A DNA stretch of 64,000 bases from Streptomyces sp. NBC_01445 (lineage in GTDB: Bacteria > Actinomycetota > Actinomycetes > Streptomycetales > Streptomycetaceae), in the NCBI RefSeq assembly GCF_035918235.1, contig NZ_CP109485.1:7727001-7791000 (forward strand), in the 5' to 3' direction. A program made the position numbers and the translations under genes. Every line of letters begins with the position of its first letter. Positions within the stretch are counted from its first letter, which is position 1. Of this stretch, positions 39,084-48,362 are shown piece after piece. The notes under the pieces are model-generated. The model saw nothing but the letters and a program-made list of their open reading frames with translations, did not search any database and had not been told where the DNA came from.

Positions 39084-39833
39084 TCAGTGCGCGTCGAGAG
39101 TGACCGTGAACGAGAACCGGTCGCCGCGGTAGTGGATGACGGCGACGTCCAGCGGCCGGCCGTCCTCGTCGTAGGTGATGCCCGTGTAGTGCAGGATCGG
39201 GCTGAGCAGCGGGACTTGGAGGAGCCGGGCCGTCTCCGGGTCCGCGAGCCGGGCCTCGACGGTGTCGGTGATCCGGCTGATGCGCACGCCGACGACGTCG
39301 CGCAGGACCTTCGTCATCGGCCAGCGCACCAGGTCGGCCAGGTCGACGCGGTCGGCGAGGTCGGCCCTGATGTAGTTGCGGGCGTGGTTCGTCGGCTCGC
39401 CGGTCTCCTCGTCGCAGCGCAGCCGGTGGTACGTCGCCACGGTCTCGGCCCCCGGGAAGTGCTCGGCGAGCGCGCCGGGTACCGGCACCGTGCCGTGGTC
39501 GAGCAGTTCGGTCGTCATGCCGGACTGCTGGGCCACGATGGCGTCGACCGAACCGAGGAGGCGCACCGGCGCTCCGCGCAGTGCGGCCGGTTCGATGAAG
39601 GTGCCGCGCCTGCGGTGCCGGGTGATGAGTCCCTCGTCCTCCAACTCCTTGAGAGCCTGCCGCATGGTCAGGACGCTCACCCCGTAGTGCCCCGCGAGCT
39701 GCTCCTCGGTGGGCAGGCGCAGCGGGTCGTCGGGGGAGCGCCCGAGTATCGAGGCGCGCAGGGACTGCGACACCTGATACCAGAGCGGCAGCTTGCGGTT
39801 CAGGACGATCGAGTCCGGGGCGAAAGAGGTCAC
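39084..39833 (-). CDS. GntR/HutC-family regulator with UTRA domain
   Basis: A 249-residue protein with a GTG start. N-terminal wHTH: PLWYQVSQSLRASILG, LPTEEQLAGHYGVSVLTMRQALKELEDEGLITRHRRRGTFI (about 15-80). The rest is a UTRA effector-binding domain (YHRLRCDEETGEPTNHARNYI, LLSPILHYTGITYDEDGRPLDVAVIHYRGDRFSF). It lies 40 bp downstream of hmgA on the same strand, so it probably senses a tyrosine/homogentisate pathway compound and controls the operon. The DNA site was not identified. Confidence 0.9.
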   Translation of the reverse strand: MTSFAPDSIVLNRKLPLWYQVSQSLRASILGRSPDDPLRLPTEEQLAGHYGVSVLTMRQALKELEDEGLITRHRRRGTFIEPAALRGAPVRLLGSVDAIVAQQSGMTTELLDHGTVPVPGALAEHFPGAETVATYHRLRCDEETGEPTNHARNYIRADLADRVDLADLVRWPMTKVLRDVVGVRISRITDTVEARLADPETARLLQVPLLSPILHYTGITYDEDGRPLDVAVIHYRGDRFSFTVTLDAH

Positions 39834-39873
39834 GGGGCTATCCGTATCGGTCGGGCGCGTTCAGTGCAACGGC

Positions 39874-41190
39874 TCAGTCCGACGTCCTGAAGTGCCGCTC
39901 GAGCCCGCTCCACACGTCGTCGTAGCCGCGCTGGAGGTGATCGGCCTGCGCCGCCTGGGCGGTCGCGGTCACCGGCCACCGGGTCTCGAACATGAAGGCG
40001 AGCCCGTCGTCGATCTTCTGCGGCCTGAGCTCGGCCGCCGACGCCTTGTCGAACGTCTCACGGTCCGGGCCGTGCGCCGACATCATGTTGTGCAGCGAAC
40101 CACCGCCCGGAACGAAGCCTTCGGCCTTGGCGTCGTACGCACCCTCGATCAGGCCCATGTACTCGCTCATCACGTTCCGGTGGAAGTACGGCGGCCGGAA
40201 CGTGTCCTCGCCGACCAGCCAGCGCGGCGCGAACACGACGAAGTCCACACCCGCGAGCCCCGGGGTGTCGCTCGGCGAGGTGAGGACCGTGAAGATCGAC
40301 GGATCCGGGTGGTCGTAGCTGAGCGACCCGATGACATTGAAACGGCGCAGGTCGTAGACGTACGGGACATGGTTGCCGTGCCAGGCGACGACATCGAGCG
40401 GCGAGTGGCCGTACGTGGCACGCCAGAGGTTTCCGCAGAACTTGTTCACCACCTCCACCGGCCCTTCGGTGTCCTCGTACGCGGCGACGGGGACCATGAA
40501 GTCCCGGGCGTTCGCGAGGCCGTTGGCGCCGATCGGGCCCAGGTCGGGCAGGCGGAAGGGGGAGCCGTAGTTCTCGCAGACGTAGCCGCGGGCCTCGGCG
40601 TCGAGGAGTTCGACGCGGAAGCGGACCCCGCGGGGGATCAGCGCGACGTGGCCGGGCTCCGCGTGCAGCAGGCCGAACTCGGTGCGCAGCAGCAGCCCGC
40701 CGCGCTCCGGGACGATCAGGAGCTCGCCGTCCGCGTCGCTGAACACCCGGTCCGTCATGGAGGAGTTGGCGTGGTAGAGGTGCACGGCCATACCGGTGCG
40801 CTGGGTCGCGTCGCCGTTCCCGCCGAGCGTCCACAGGCCCGCCAGGAAGTCCGTGCCGGGGGCCGGCTCGGGCAGCGGGTTCCAGCGCAGCCGGTTCGGG
40901 TCGGGGACGGACTCGGTGAAGGGGGCGGTGCGCAGCGCGCCGTTGTCCGCCCGTACGAACGCCGGATGCGCGGCCGACGGGCGGATCCGGTACAGCCACG
41001 AACGCCGGTTGTACGCCCTCGGCTCGGTGAACGCGGTGCCGCTCAGCTGCTCCGCGTACAGACCGAGCGGGGCGCGCTGCGGCGAATTGCGTCCGTGGGG
41101 CAGAGCGCCGGGCACCGCCTCCGAGCTGTGCTCGTTGCCGAAGCCCGAGAGGTAGGCAAGCCCCTCGGCGGTCTTCCTCGCGTCACGCAT
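39874..41190 (-). CDS. hmgA: Homogentisate 1,2-dioxygenase
   Basis: The start at 41190 is preceded by GAGGGAG; 438 residues, normal for the family. It has [25 protein letters not shown] at the N-terminus and the iron site region [21 protein letters not shown] (His and Glu ligands) followed by [14 protein letters not shown] (third His). It opens the ring of homogentisate to maleylacetoacetate in tyrosine and phenylalanine catabolism; the next pathway enzymes are not in this window. It is divergent from a TetR gene and co-directional with gntR and the type ISP gene. Confidence 0.96.
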   Translation of the reverse strand: MRDARKTAEGLAYLSGFGNEHSSEAVPGALPHGRNSPQRAPLGLYAEQLSGTAFTEPRAYNRRSWLYRIRPSAAHPAFVRADNGALRTAPFTESVPDPNRLRWNPLPEPAPGTDFLAGLWTLGGNGDATQRTGMAVHLYHANSSMTDRVFSDADGELLIVPERGGLLLRTEFGLLHAEPGHVALIPRGVRFRVELLDAEARGYVCENYGSPFRLPDLGPIGANGLANARDFMVPVAAYEDTEGPVEVVNKFCGNLWRATYGHSPLDVVAWHGNHVPYVYDLRRFNVIGSLSYDHPDPSIFTVLTSPSDTPGLAGVDFVVFAPRWLVGEDTFRPPYFHRNVMSEYMGLIEGAYDAKAEGFVPGGGSLHNMMSAHGPDRETFDKASAAELRPQKIDDGLAFMFETRWPVTATAQAAQADHLQRGYDDVWSGLERHFRTSD

Positions 41191-41386
41191 GTCGCTCCCT
41201 CGTCCATGATTCCTATGCTTAACCGTAGGATTCCCTTTTTCCTCGCGCAAGAGCACCCCGCGAAGCTGAACAGTCCTCTACTCTCCGGGGCATGCCGTGG
41301 ACGACGCCGGGACCGCCGTGGACGCGGGTGGCCCTGTACGACGCCGCGCCCCGCGGGGTACTCGTGAGCGCCGGAACCGGGGGCGG

Positions 41387-42010
41387 GTGACAGCCGTGGA
41401 CCCCGTACCCCGCACCGCCTCCCTGCGCCGCGCCCCCGTCCAGCAACGCAGCGCCGAACGCCTGAGCCGGATACTCGACTCCTGCGCGCAGCTGCTCGAC
41501 GAAGGCGGCTACGAGGAACTCAGCACCCGGGCCGTCGCGGTCCGCGCCGGGGTGCCCATCGGCTCCGTCTACCGCTTCTTCGGCAACAAGCGCGCCCTCG
41601 TCGACGCCCTCGCCGAGCGCAACCTGGAGCGCTACGCCGAGCGGATCGCCGAGCGGATCGCGGGGATCCCCGCGGCCGACTGGCGTGCCGCGATGGACGC
41701 CGTCCTCGACGAGTACCTGGCCATGAAGCGCACCGCTCCCGGCTTCTCCCTCGTCGACTTCGGCAACCAGATCCCCGTCGGCGCCGACGCCGGCCCCAAC
41801 CACCGCCTCACCGACCGCCTCACCGAACTGCTCGCCGCCCACCTCGACCGCACGCCCGACGACACCCTGCGGCGCGCGTTCCTGATCGCCGTCGAATCAG
41901 CGGACGCCCTGGTGCGCCTCGCGTTCAGGCTCGACCCGTCGGGCGACGAGAACGTCATCGCGGAGACGCGGGAACTACTGCGGGCTTATCTGGCGCGGGC
42001 GCTGGACTGA
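41387..42010 (+). CDS. TetR-family regulator, divergent from hmgA
   Basis: A 207-residue protein from the GTG at 41387 (a GTG at 41396 is also possible; the open frame extends further upstream). HTH: ILDSCAQLLDEGGYEELSTRAVAVRAGVPIGSVYRFFGNKRALVDALAERN (about 24-75). The C-terminal helical domain contains PGFSLVDFGNQIP and a long acidic region. It resembles actinomycete TetR regulators located by catabolic genes. Candidate targets are hmgA and itself; no clear dyad was found in the 196-bp gap. Confidence 0.88.
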   Translation: MTAVDPVPRTASLRRAPVQQRSAERLSRILDSCAQLLDEGGYEELSTRAVAVRAGVPIGSVYRFFGNKRALVDALAERNLERYAERIAERIAGIPAADWRAAMDAVLDEYLAMKRTAPGFSLVDFGNQIPVGADAGPNHRLTDRLTELLAAHLDRTPDDTLRRAFLIAVESADALVRLAFRLDPSGDENVIAETRELLRAYLARALD

Positions 42011-42208
42011 TCCGGGGCCCGGCGGGGGCGGGTGTCGCAGCCCTGAACGTCCTCGCCGGCCGCCCCGATCACCACCCAACCCTGTGACCTGGAGTTTTGC
42101 GCATATTGCTCGCACGTCAACATCTTGTTAACGCTGATGCGCGCGCCTTAACGTCTCGCTGACCGCAAGGCCCCGGTGGAAGTTCAAGGGCGAACGTTAG
42201 GTATCCAC

Positions 42209-43648
42209 ATGTTGACCATCCTCGGCTTCGGCATGATTGCCACCTTCCTGGTGCTGATCATGATGAAGAAGGTGTCGCCGATCGCGGCGCTCGTGCTCAT
42301 CCCGGCTCTGTTCTGCGTCTTCGTGGGCAAGGGAGCCAAGCTGGGCGACTATGTCGTCGCGGGCATCGGTGACCTCGCGCCCACGGCGGCGATGCTGATG
42401 TTCGCGATCGTCTACTTCGGTCTGATGATCGACGTCGGCCTCTTCGACCCGATCGTGCGCGGCATCCTGAAGTTCGCGAAGGCGGACCCGGTCCGCATCG
42501 TCGTCGGCACCGCCGTCCTCGCGGCGATCGTCTCGCTCGACGGCGACGGATCCACCACCTTCATGATCACCGTCTCGGCGATGTACCCGCTGTACAAGCG
42601 CCTCAAGATGAGCCTGATCGTGATGACGGGCGTCGCCGCGACCGCCAACGGCGTCATGAACACGCTGCCCTGGGGCGGCCCCACCGCCCGCGCCGCGACC
42701 GCGCTGAAGCTCGACGCCAGCGACATCTTCGTGCCGATGATCCCGGCGCTCGCCGTCGGCCTGCTCTTCGTCTTCGCCCTCGCCTACGTCCTCGGCCGCC
42801 GCGAGCGCAAGCGCCTCGGCTACCTCTCCCTCGACGAGGTCACCGAGACCGTCACGGAGAACTCCGACGAGAAGGTGCTCGTGGGTGCCGGCGCCTCCGG
42901 CGGTAAGGCTTCCGGTTCCGGCTCCGGCAAGCAGTCCTCGGGTGGCGCCGCCGGTACGGGTTCCGGCTCCGCCGCGCCCTCGTACCAGAACGAGGACGGC
43001 GAGACCTTCGCGGCCCTCGACCCGAACCGCGCCACCCTGCGCCCCAAGCTCTACTGGTTCAACGCGCTGATGACGGTCACGCTGCTCACCGCGATGATCA
43101 TGGAGTGGCTGCCGATCCCGGTCCTGTTCATCCTGGGCGCCGCGCTCGCCCTCACGGTGAACTTCCCGCACATGCCCGACCAGAGGGCCCGCATCGCCGC
43201 CCACGCCGAGAACGTCCTGAACGTCTCCGGCATGGTCTTCGCCGCCGCCGTCTTCACCGGCGTCCTCCAGGGCACCGGCATGGTCGACCACATGGCCAAG
43301 TGGGTCGTCGGCGGCATCCCCGACTGGATGGGCCCGCACATGGCCCTCGTCACCGGCGTCCTGTCCATCCCGTTCACGTACTTCATGTCGAACGACGGCT
43401 TCTACTTCGGCATCCTGCCCGTCCTCGCCGAGGCCGGGAACGCGCACGGCGTCTCCACCCTCGAGGTCGCCCGTGCCTCCCTCATCGGCCAGCCGCTGCA
43501 CATGTCGAGCCCGCTCGTCCCCGCTGTCTTCGTCCTCGTCGGCATGGCCAAGGTCGAGTTCGGCGACCACACGAAATTCACGGTCAAGTGGGCCGCGCTC
43601 ACCGCGCTGGTGATGCTCGGCGCCGGATTCCTCTTCGGGATCCTCTGA
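42209..43648 (+). CDS. CitMHS-family citrate-metal/proton symporter
   Basis: The ATG at 42209 (MLTILGFG) gives 479 residues; an upstream GTG at 42176 would add 11 codons including a TTA and is disfavoured. About 11-12 membrane helices are present. LDGDGSTTFMITVSAM is the conserved CitMHS substrate-binding segment, and NGVMNTLPWGGPTARAA and MSNDGFYFGILPVL follow, also hallmarks. A central cytosolic loop is unusually Gly/Ser-rich (about 225-265). It imports divalent-metal-citrate complexes. The MFS gene follows after 5 bp. Confidence 0.92.
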   Translation: MLTILGFGMIATFLVLIMMKKVSPIAALVLIPALFCVFVGKGAKLGDYVVAGIGDLAPTAAMLMFAIVYFGLMIDVGLFDPIVRGILKFAKADPVRIVVGTAVLAAIVSLDGDGSTTFMITVSAMYPLYKRLKMSLIVMTGVAATANGVMNTLPWGGPTARAATALKLDASDIFVPMIPALAVGLLFVFALAYVLGRRERKRLGYLSLDEVTETVTENSDEKVLVGAGASGGKASGSGSGKQSSGGAAGTGSGSAAPSYQNEDGETFAALDPNRATLRPKLYWFNALMTVTLLTAMIMEWLPIPVLFILGAALALTVNFPHMPDQRARIAAHAENVLNVSGMVFAAAVFTGVLQGTGMVDHMAKWVVGGIPDWMGPHMALVTGVLSIPFTYFMSNDGFYFGILPVLAEAGNAHGVSTLEVARASLIGQPLHMSSPLVPAVFVLVGMAKVEFGDHTKFTVKWAALTALVMLGAGFLFGIL

Positions 43649-43653
43649 CCCCG

Positions 43654-44892
43654 ATGAGTCTCACGACAGAGCCCGGCAGGAGAAGCTGGCTGCTCCGCCT
43701 CGTCATCGCCTTCAGCTTCGCGCAGGGGGCGGTGTCGATGGCGCGGCCCGCCGTCTCCTACCGGGCTCTGGCGCTCGGCGCGGACGAGCGCGCGATCGGT
43801 GTGATCGCGGGCGTGTACGCGCTCCTTCCGCTGTTCGCGGCGGTACCCCTGGGCCGCCGCACCGACCACGGCCGGTGCGCGCCCCTGCTGCCCGTCGGCG
43901 TCGTCCTCATCGCCGGCGGCTGCGCGCTCAGCGGCACGGCCGACTCCCTGGCCGCGATGGCCGCCTGGAGCGGAGTGATGGGCCTCGGCCATCTGTCGTT
44001 CGTGATCGGCGCCCAGTCGATCGTCGCCCGGCAGTCGGCTCCGGCGGAACAGGACCGCAACTTCGGTCACTTCACGATCGGCGCGTCCCTCGGCCAGCTC
44101 GTCGGGCCGATCGCCGCGGGCGCGCTCATCGGCGGGCCCGATCTGGGGGCCACAAGTGCGCTCGCGCTGCTCGTCGCGGCCGCCGTCGCCGCGGTCTCCT
44201 TCACCTCGCTGTGGCGCATCGAGCACCCCCGTACGACGACGGGTGCGGCCGCATCCCCCGGGCCACGTGTGCCGGTCGGCCGGATTCTGCGCACCCGGGG
44301 TGTGCCCGGCGGCATCTTCATCTCGCTCGCCGTGCTGTCCGCGACGGACATCCTCACGGCGTATCTGCCGGTCGTCGGCGAGCATCGGGGGATCGCGCCG
44401 TCCGTCGTCGGTCTGCTGCTGAGCCTGCGGGCCGCCGCCACGATTGCCTGCCGGCTTGTCATGACGCCGCTCATCAACTGGCTGGGCCGTGCCCTCCTGA
44501 TCACGACGACGTGCCTGCTCGCCGCCGTGCTCTGCGCGGGCATCGCGCTTCCCGTCCCCGTATGGGCCCTCGGCGTGATGCTGATCCTGCTCGGCTTCTG
44601 CCTGGGCGTGGGCCAGCCCCTGTCGATGACCACGGTGGTCCAGGCGGCCCCGTCCGAGGCCCGCTCCACGGCCTTGGCTCTCCGGCTCACCGGCAACCGC
44701 CTGGGGCAGGTCGCGGCGCCCGCGTCGGCGGGTCTGGTGGCGGGGGTGGCGGGGACGGCTGCGCCGTTCGTGATGCTGGGCGGGTTGCTGCTCGTGGCGG
44801 CGGGGCTGGGGATGCGCGGGGGCGGGGAGGGGGCGCGCTCGGGCCGGCTGGTCCGTCGCCGGGAACGACGTGCCCCCGCGCGACGCACATAG
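43654..44892 (+). CDS. MFS transporter
   Basis: A 412-residue major facilitator protein with 12 predicted helices, from the ATG at 43654, only 5 bp after the CitMHS stop, so co-transcribed. GVYALLPLFAAVPLGRRTDHGR is the loop 2-3 MFS motif A region. GFCLGVGQPLSMTTVVQAAPSEARSTALALRLTGNRLGQ is the matching second-half segment. The C-terminus is a basic tail (RRRERRAPARRT). The substrate is unknown. Pairing with a citrate symporter suggests organic-acid or metal-complex traffic, possibly siderophore-related. Confidence 0.86.
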   Translation: MSLTTEPGRRSWLLRLVIAFSFAQGAVSMARPAVSYRALALGADERAIGVIAGVYALLPLFAAVPLGRRTDHGRCAPLLPVGVVLIAGGCALSGTADSLAAMAAWSGVMGLGHLSFVIGAQSIVARQSAPAEQDRNFGHFTIGASLGQLVGPIAAGALIGGPDLGATSALALLVAAAVAAVSFTSLWRIEHPRTTTGAAASPGPRVPVGRILRTRGVPGGIFISLAVLSATDILTAYLPVVGEHRGIAPSVVGLLLSLRAAATIACRLVMTPLINWLGRALLITTTCLLAAVLCAGIALPVPVWALGVMLILLGFCLGVGQPLSMTTVVQAAPSEARSTALALRLTGNRLGQVAAPASAGLVAGVAGTAAPFVMLGGLLLVAAGLGMRGGGEGARSGRLVRRRERRAPARRT

Positions 44893-44979
44893 TCCCTGTC
44901 ACAGGGAGGGCCGGTGCCGATCAGCTGCTCCGCCGAGGGCGCACCCCCACCGTGACCGGCCCGCACCCGCTGCCCCGCC

Positions 44980-47900
44980 TTACTCCGCCGCCAGAAGCCG
45001 CCGGGCCTCCCCGGCCTGTCGCAGCCCCGCCGGGTAGGGGAGGGCTGCCGCCAGCTCCTCCGCCTCCGCGAGAGCGAGCCGCGCCGCCTCCCCCGTCAGG
45101 CACACGGCCAGCAAGACCCGCGCTTCCACCTCCGCCAGCCGTTCCCCGGCACGCTCCGCGCGGAGCGCCTCCGCGGTAGCCGTCCGGCGCGCCGACTCCC
45201 GCTCGCCCGAGAGGAGTTCGGCCCACGCCACCAGGGTGGGCGCCTCGTCGCCGGCGAGGAGCGGGCGCACCAGTTCGGGGCGGGTCTCGCGCAGGGCCAG
45301 CTCGGCGCGGGCCGTGCGGACCTCGTAGCGGGCCTGGTGGTCGCCCCGTGCGACGGCTTCCCGGTCCGCGCGGTCGAGCAGCGGCAGCGCCTGCCCGCAG
45401 GCGTCCGTGCGCATCAGGACCCGGGCCAGCGCGGCGAGCGCGTACGGCAGGCACCAGGCGCCGTCCGACGCGGCACCTGCCACGGCCGCCTCGGCGAGGG
45501 TGCGCGCCGCGTCGAACTCCTCCAGGAGCAGTCGGAGTTCGGCCAGGTTCGCCCGCTCGAACACGGCGGCCGTCGGATCCCCGGACTGTTCGGCGAGGTC
45601 GAGGGCGCGCTGCCCGAAGGCGACGGCCTCGCGCAGCCGGCCGCCGCGCCGCGCGTTCTCCCGCAGCGTGGACAGGACCCCGCCGAGCAGTGTCGGGTCG
45701 CCGTACGCCTCGGCCGGCGCGAGGGCCCGGTCGGCGGCCTCCCTGGCTTCGCCGAACCGGCCCGCGAGGCCGAGGTTGGCGGCCTGCTGGGCGAACGCGC
45801 GCGCCACCAGGCCGTGTCCGGCGACGCCCCCGACCTGTCGCGCGGAGCCGAGCGCGGCCCGGGCGGCGGCGTATCCGCGGTCGTAGTGGCCGCTCACGAA
45901 GTGGGTGACGGCCCAGGCGATGTGGTGCGTGGCCGTCGGCTCGGGCGCCGTGCGGTCGGTGGGTGGGTGGCCGCGCAGCACGTCGGCGGCGGACGGGTGA
46001 GCGCCGGTTTTCACGAGCGTCTCGGCAAGCCGCGCCGCCGCGAGCACCGCGTCGTCGTGCTCGCCGCGCCGCTCGAACTCGCCGAGCGCGAGCCTGAGTA
46101 CCTCTGCGGCCTGCTTGAAGTGCCCCATTCTGCGCAGCACTTGACTGTGCGCGAGCCGGGCGCGGGCCGCGTCCACGTCGAGGCGAGCCACCAGGTCGCG
46201 GTAGTAGCGGTCGGCGGTGTCGTTGGCGTAGAGGGCGGCGGCGCGTTCGGCGGCCCGGCGCAGGTACTCGGCCGCACGGGGGTCGTCGGCGCGGGCGAAG
46301 TGGGAGGCGAGCGCGTCGACCGCGTCGGGGCGTCGACGCAGCACGGCCTTCGCGAACGCGGCGTGGAGCTGCCTGCGCCGTACGGCCGTGAGCTGTTCGT
46401 AGCAGGTGAGGCGGACCAGCGGATGCCGGAAGGCGAGGCCCGCCTCTGGGCGTCCGGCGACCACGACCTGGCGCTCCTCCACGAGTGCGGCGCCGATGGC
46501 CCGTTCCAGGGCGTCGGTCGTGGCTGCGCCGTCGACCGCCGGGCGCAGGCCGTGCGCGGCGACGTCGAGCAGCTCGGACAGGGCGGCCTCGCTCCCGGCG
46601 GCGGACAGCGCCTCGACGATCCGCCGCGCGTCCTGGTCGAGGCGGCCGAGCCGCTCCGCCACCAACTCCCGTACGCCGTCCGGTGCTTCGCCCTCGGCGG
46701 GCCCGCGGGCCAGCTCCACCGCGAACAGCGGGTTGCCGAGGGACAGCTCCCACACCCGGTGCCCGGCGGCGCCCACGTCACGCGCCACCGCCAGGCACGC
46801 CTCCCGGTCGAGCCGCCCCAGCTCCTCGCGCACGGCGAGCCGGTGGCGGGTCAGGGACGCCAGGCCCGCGCGGCGCGGATCGCCGTCCGGCAGTTCTTCC
46901 TCACGGCATGTCACCAGGAACCGCAGCCGCACCCCCGTGGCCGCGGCCCGCCGCGCCAGATGGCTGAGCAGCTGGAAGGAGCCCGTGTCGGCGGCGTGCA
47001 GATCGTCCAGGACCAGCAGTACCGGGTGGGCGGCGGCCAGTTCACCGAGGAGTGCGGCCGTCGCGCGGAACAGGCGGTCCCGCTCCTCCTCCGGGCTGCG
47101 CCCGCCGCGCTCGCCCGCCGACTGCCCGAGCGACGGCAAGAACGCGGCGAGTTCGGGGTGCTCGGCGCCTACCCGCGCCCGTTCCCCCGCGTCCCGTCCG
47201 GCGAGCCAGCCGTCGAGCGCCTCGGCGAACGCCCCGTACGGCGTGTGCCCCTCCGCGTCGTGCCCGCCGCCCCACAGCACGGCCGACCCGGCCTCGGCGG
47301 CCCGCCGCGCGACCTCGCCGACCAGCCGCGTCTTGCCGACGCCCGCCTCGCCGGTGAGGACCGTGACTGGCGGTCCGTCGGCCGCGAGCAGTCGCCGGAG
47401 AACGTTGTCACGGCCACGCAGGGGCGAAGCCGCGGGAGCTCGCAGCGGTGCGGGCAGCGACGGCGCCGACGGCAGCGGCGCGGGCTCCGCCGCGAGCGCC
47501 GCCCGGTGCAGCGCCTCCGTCTCGGGTCCGGGGCGCACGCCCAGCTCCGCGTCGAGCGCCTCCCGGCACACGTGGTACTGCCGTACCGCGCGCCGCCGCA
47601 GCCCCTGCCGTATGTACGCGTCGATGAGAATCTGGTGGGCCGTCTCCTCGGCGGGGCTCGCCCCGAGGACCTGCTCGGCGACGACCGCCGCTTCCTGCGC
47701 CGCGCCGCGCTCGAGATGGGCGGCGGCGAGTCCGAGGAGCAGTTCCTCGCGCAGCCCGGCGAGCCGGTCGCGGCGCGGCTGGGCCCAGGTCGCGTACCGG
47801 TCCTCCGGCAGGAGTTCACCGTCGAACTCCCGCAGCGCCGTCTCGAACCGGTCGACGTCCCCGGAGCCGAGGGCGGCGAGCGCCGCCTCCTCCGCGTGGT

Positions 47901-48291
47901 CCGCGTCGATCCACACCGTCGCCGGGGCGAGCCGCAGCATCGCCCCGTCGGATATGAGGTACGACGACGCGGCGCGTGGCGTGAGTTCGGGTTCCAGGGC
48001 GCGGCGCGCGGCGTGCAGGGCCACCCGCAGACTGCCTGTGGCCGCCTGGGCGTCGGCGTCGGGCCAGCAGATGTCCATGGCCTGTTCGCGGTGGAGGCTG
48101 TGCCCCGGGGTGACGGCGAGCAGCTTCACCAGAGCGCGGGCGCTGGGCCGGGGCCACCGTTCGGCGAGGGCGGGACCGCCGTCACGAGTCACCCGGAAAC
48201 CGCCGAAAAGGTGCAGACGCAGCACCGGGGCGGCGACATTCGTCCCGTCTGTCTGTCGCGCGCTCATGAGGGCGTCACTGTAACCGAGCAT
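44980..48291 (-). CDS. Large SARP-type regulator with AAA ATPase and TPR domains
   Basis: A 1103-residue protein. Residues about 22-105 form the OmpR-like DNA-binding domain (LRLHLFGGFRVTRDGGP, PRPSARALVKLLAVTPGHSLHREQAMDICWPD). About 110-260 is the bacterial transcriptional activation (BTAD) domain. About 290-620 is a STAND/AAA ATPase with VTVLTGEAGVGKTRLVG (Walker A) and HPVLLVLDDLHAAD (Walker B). The rest is helical TPR repeats. This is AfsR/PimR-like. The ATG at 48291 has its GGGGG ribosome site inside a hairpin; an ATG at 48267 is the alternative. The target is unknown, and no antibiotic cluster is adjacent. Confidence 0.9.
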   Translation of the reverse strand: MLGYSDALMSARQTDGTNVAAPVLRLHLFGGFRVTRDGGPALAERWPRPSARALVKLLAVTPGHSLHREQAMDICWPDADAQAATGSLRVALHAARRALEPELTPRAASSYLISDGAMLRLAPATVWIDADHAEEAALAALGSGDVDRFETALREFDGELLPEDRYATWAQPRRDRLAGLREELLLGLAAAHLERGAAQEAAVVAEQVLGASPAEETAHQILIDAYIRQGLRRRAVRQYHVCREALDAELGVRPGPETEALHRAALAAEPAPLPSAPSLPAPLRAPAASPLRGRDNVLRRLLAADGPPVTVLTGEAGVGKTRLVGEVARRAAEAGSAVLWGGGHDAEGHTPYGAFAEALDGWLAGRDAGERARVGAEHPELAAFLPSLGQSAGERGGRSPEEERDRLFRATAALLGELAAAHPVLLVLDDLHAADTGSFQLLSHLARRAAATGVRLRFLVTCREEELPDGDPRRAGLASLTRHRLAVREELGRLDREACLAVARDVGAAGHRVWELSLGNPLFAVELARGPAEGEAPDGVRELVAERLGRLDQDARRIVEALSAAGSEAALSELLDVAAHGLRPAVDGAATTDALERAIGAALVEERQVVVAGRPEAGLAFRHPLVRLTCYEQLTAVRRRQLHAAFAKAVLRRRPDAVDALASHFARADDPRAAEYLRRAAERAAALYANDTADRYYRDLVARLDVDAARARLAHSQVLRRMGHFKQAAEVLRLALGEFERRGEHDDAVLAAARLAETLVKTGAHPSAADVLRGHPPTDRTAPEPTATHHIAWAVTHFVSGHYDRGYAAARAALGSARQVGGVAGHGLVARAFAQQAANLGLAGRFGEAREAADRALAPAEAYGDPTLLGGVLSTLRENARRGGRLREAVAFGQRALDLAEQSGDPTAAVFERANLAELRLLLEEFDAARTLAEAAVAGAASDGAWCLPYALAALARVLMRTDACGQALPLLDRADREAVARGDHQARYEVRTARAELALRETRPELVRPLLAGDEAPTLVAWAELLSGERESARRTATAEALRAERAGERLAEVEARVLLAVCLTGEAARLALAEAEELAAALPYPAGLRQAGEARRLLAAE

Positions 48292-48298
48292 GCCGAGA

Positions 48299-48321
48299 CC
48301 CCCTGGGCGAGGCCCAGGGGG
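48299..48321 (-). terminator. Hairpin between FG-GAP and SARP genes (terminator and/or ribosome-site lock)
   Basis: A perfect 10-bp stem (48299-48308 with 48312-48321) with a 3-base loop. It lies 42 bp after the end of the FG-GAP gene, so it can terminate that transcript. On the minus strand its second arm ends in GGGGG, 7 bases before the SARP ATG, so it also hides the likely ribosome site. Confidence 0.68.
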
Positions 48322-48362
48322 GTCCGTCCGGCCCGCGGCCGGTTCAGGCCAGCGCGACGGGC

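Noticed and set aside
42176..42208. Upstream GTG start for the CitMHS transporter
   Set aside because: It would add 11 codons including a TTA and a polar segment before the first helix. MLTILGFG at 42209 is the usual family start.
44893..44907. TCCCTGT-C-ACAGGGA palindrome at the MFS stop codon
   Set aside because: The one-base centre cannot form a terminator loop, and no promoter is expected between convergent genes, so it is probably chance.
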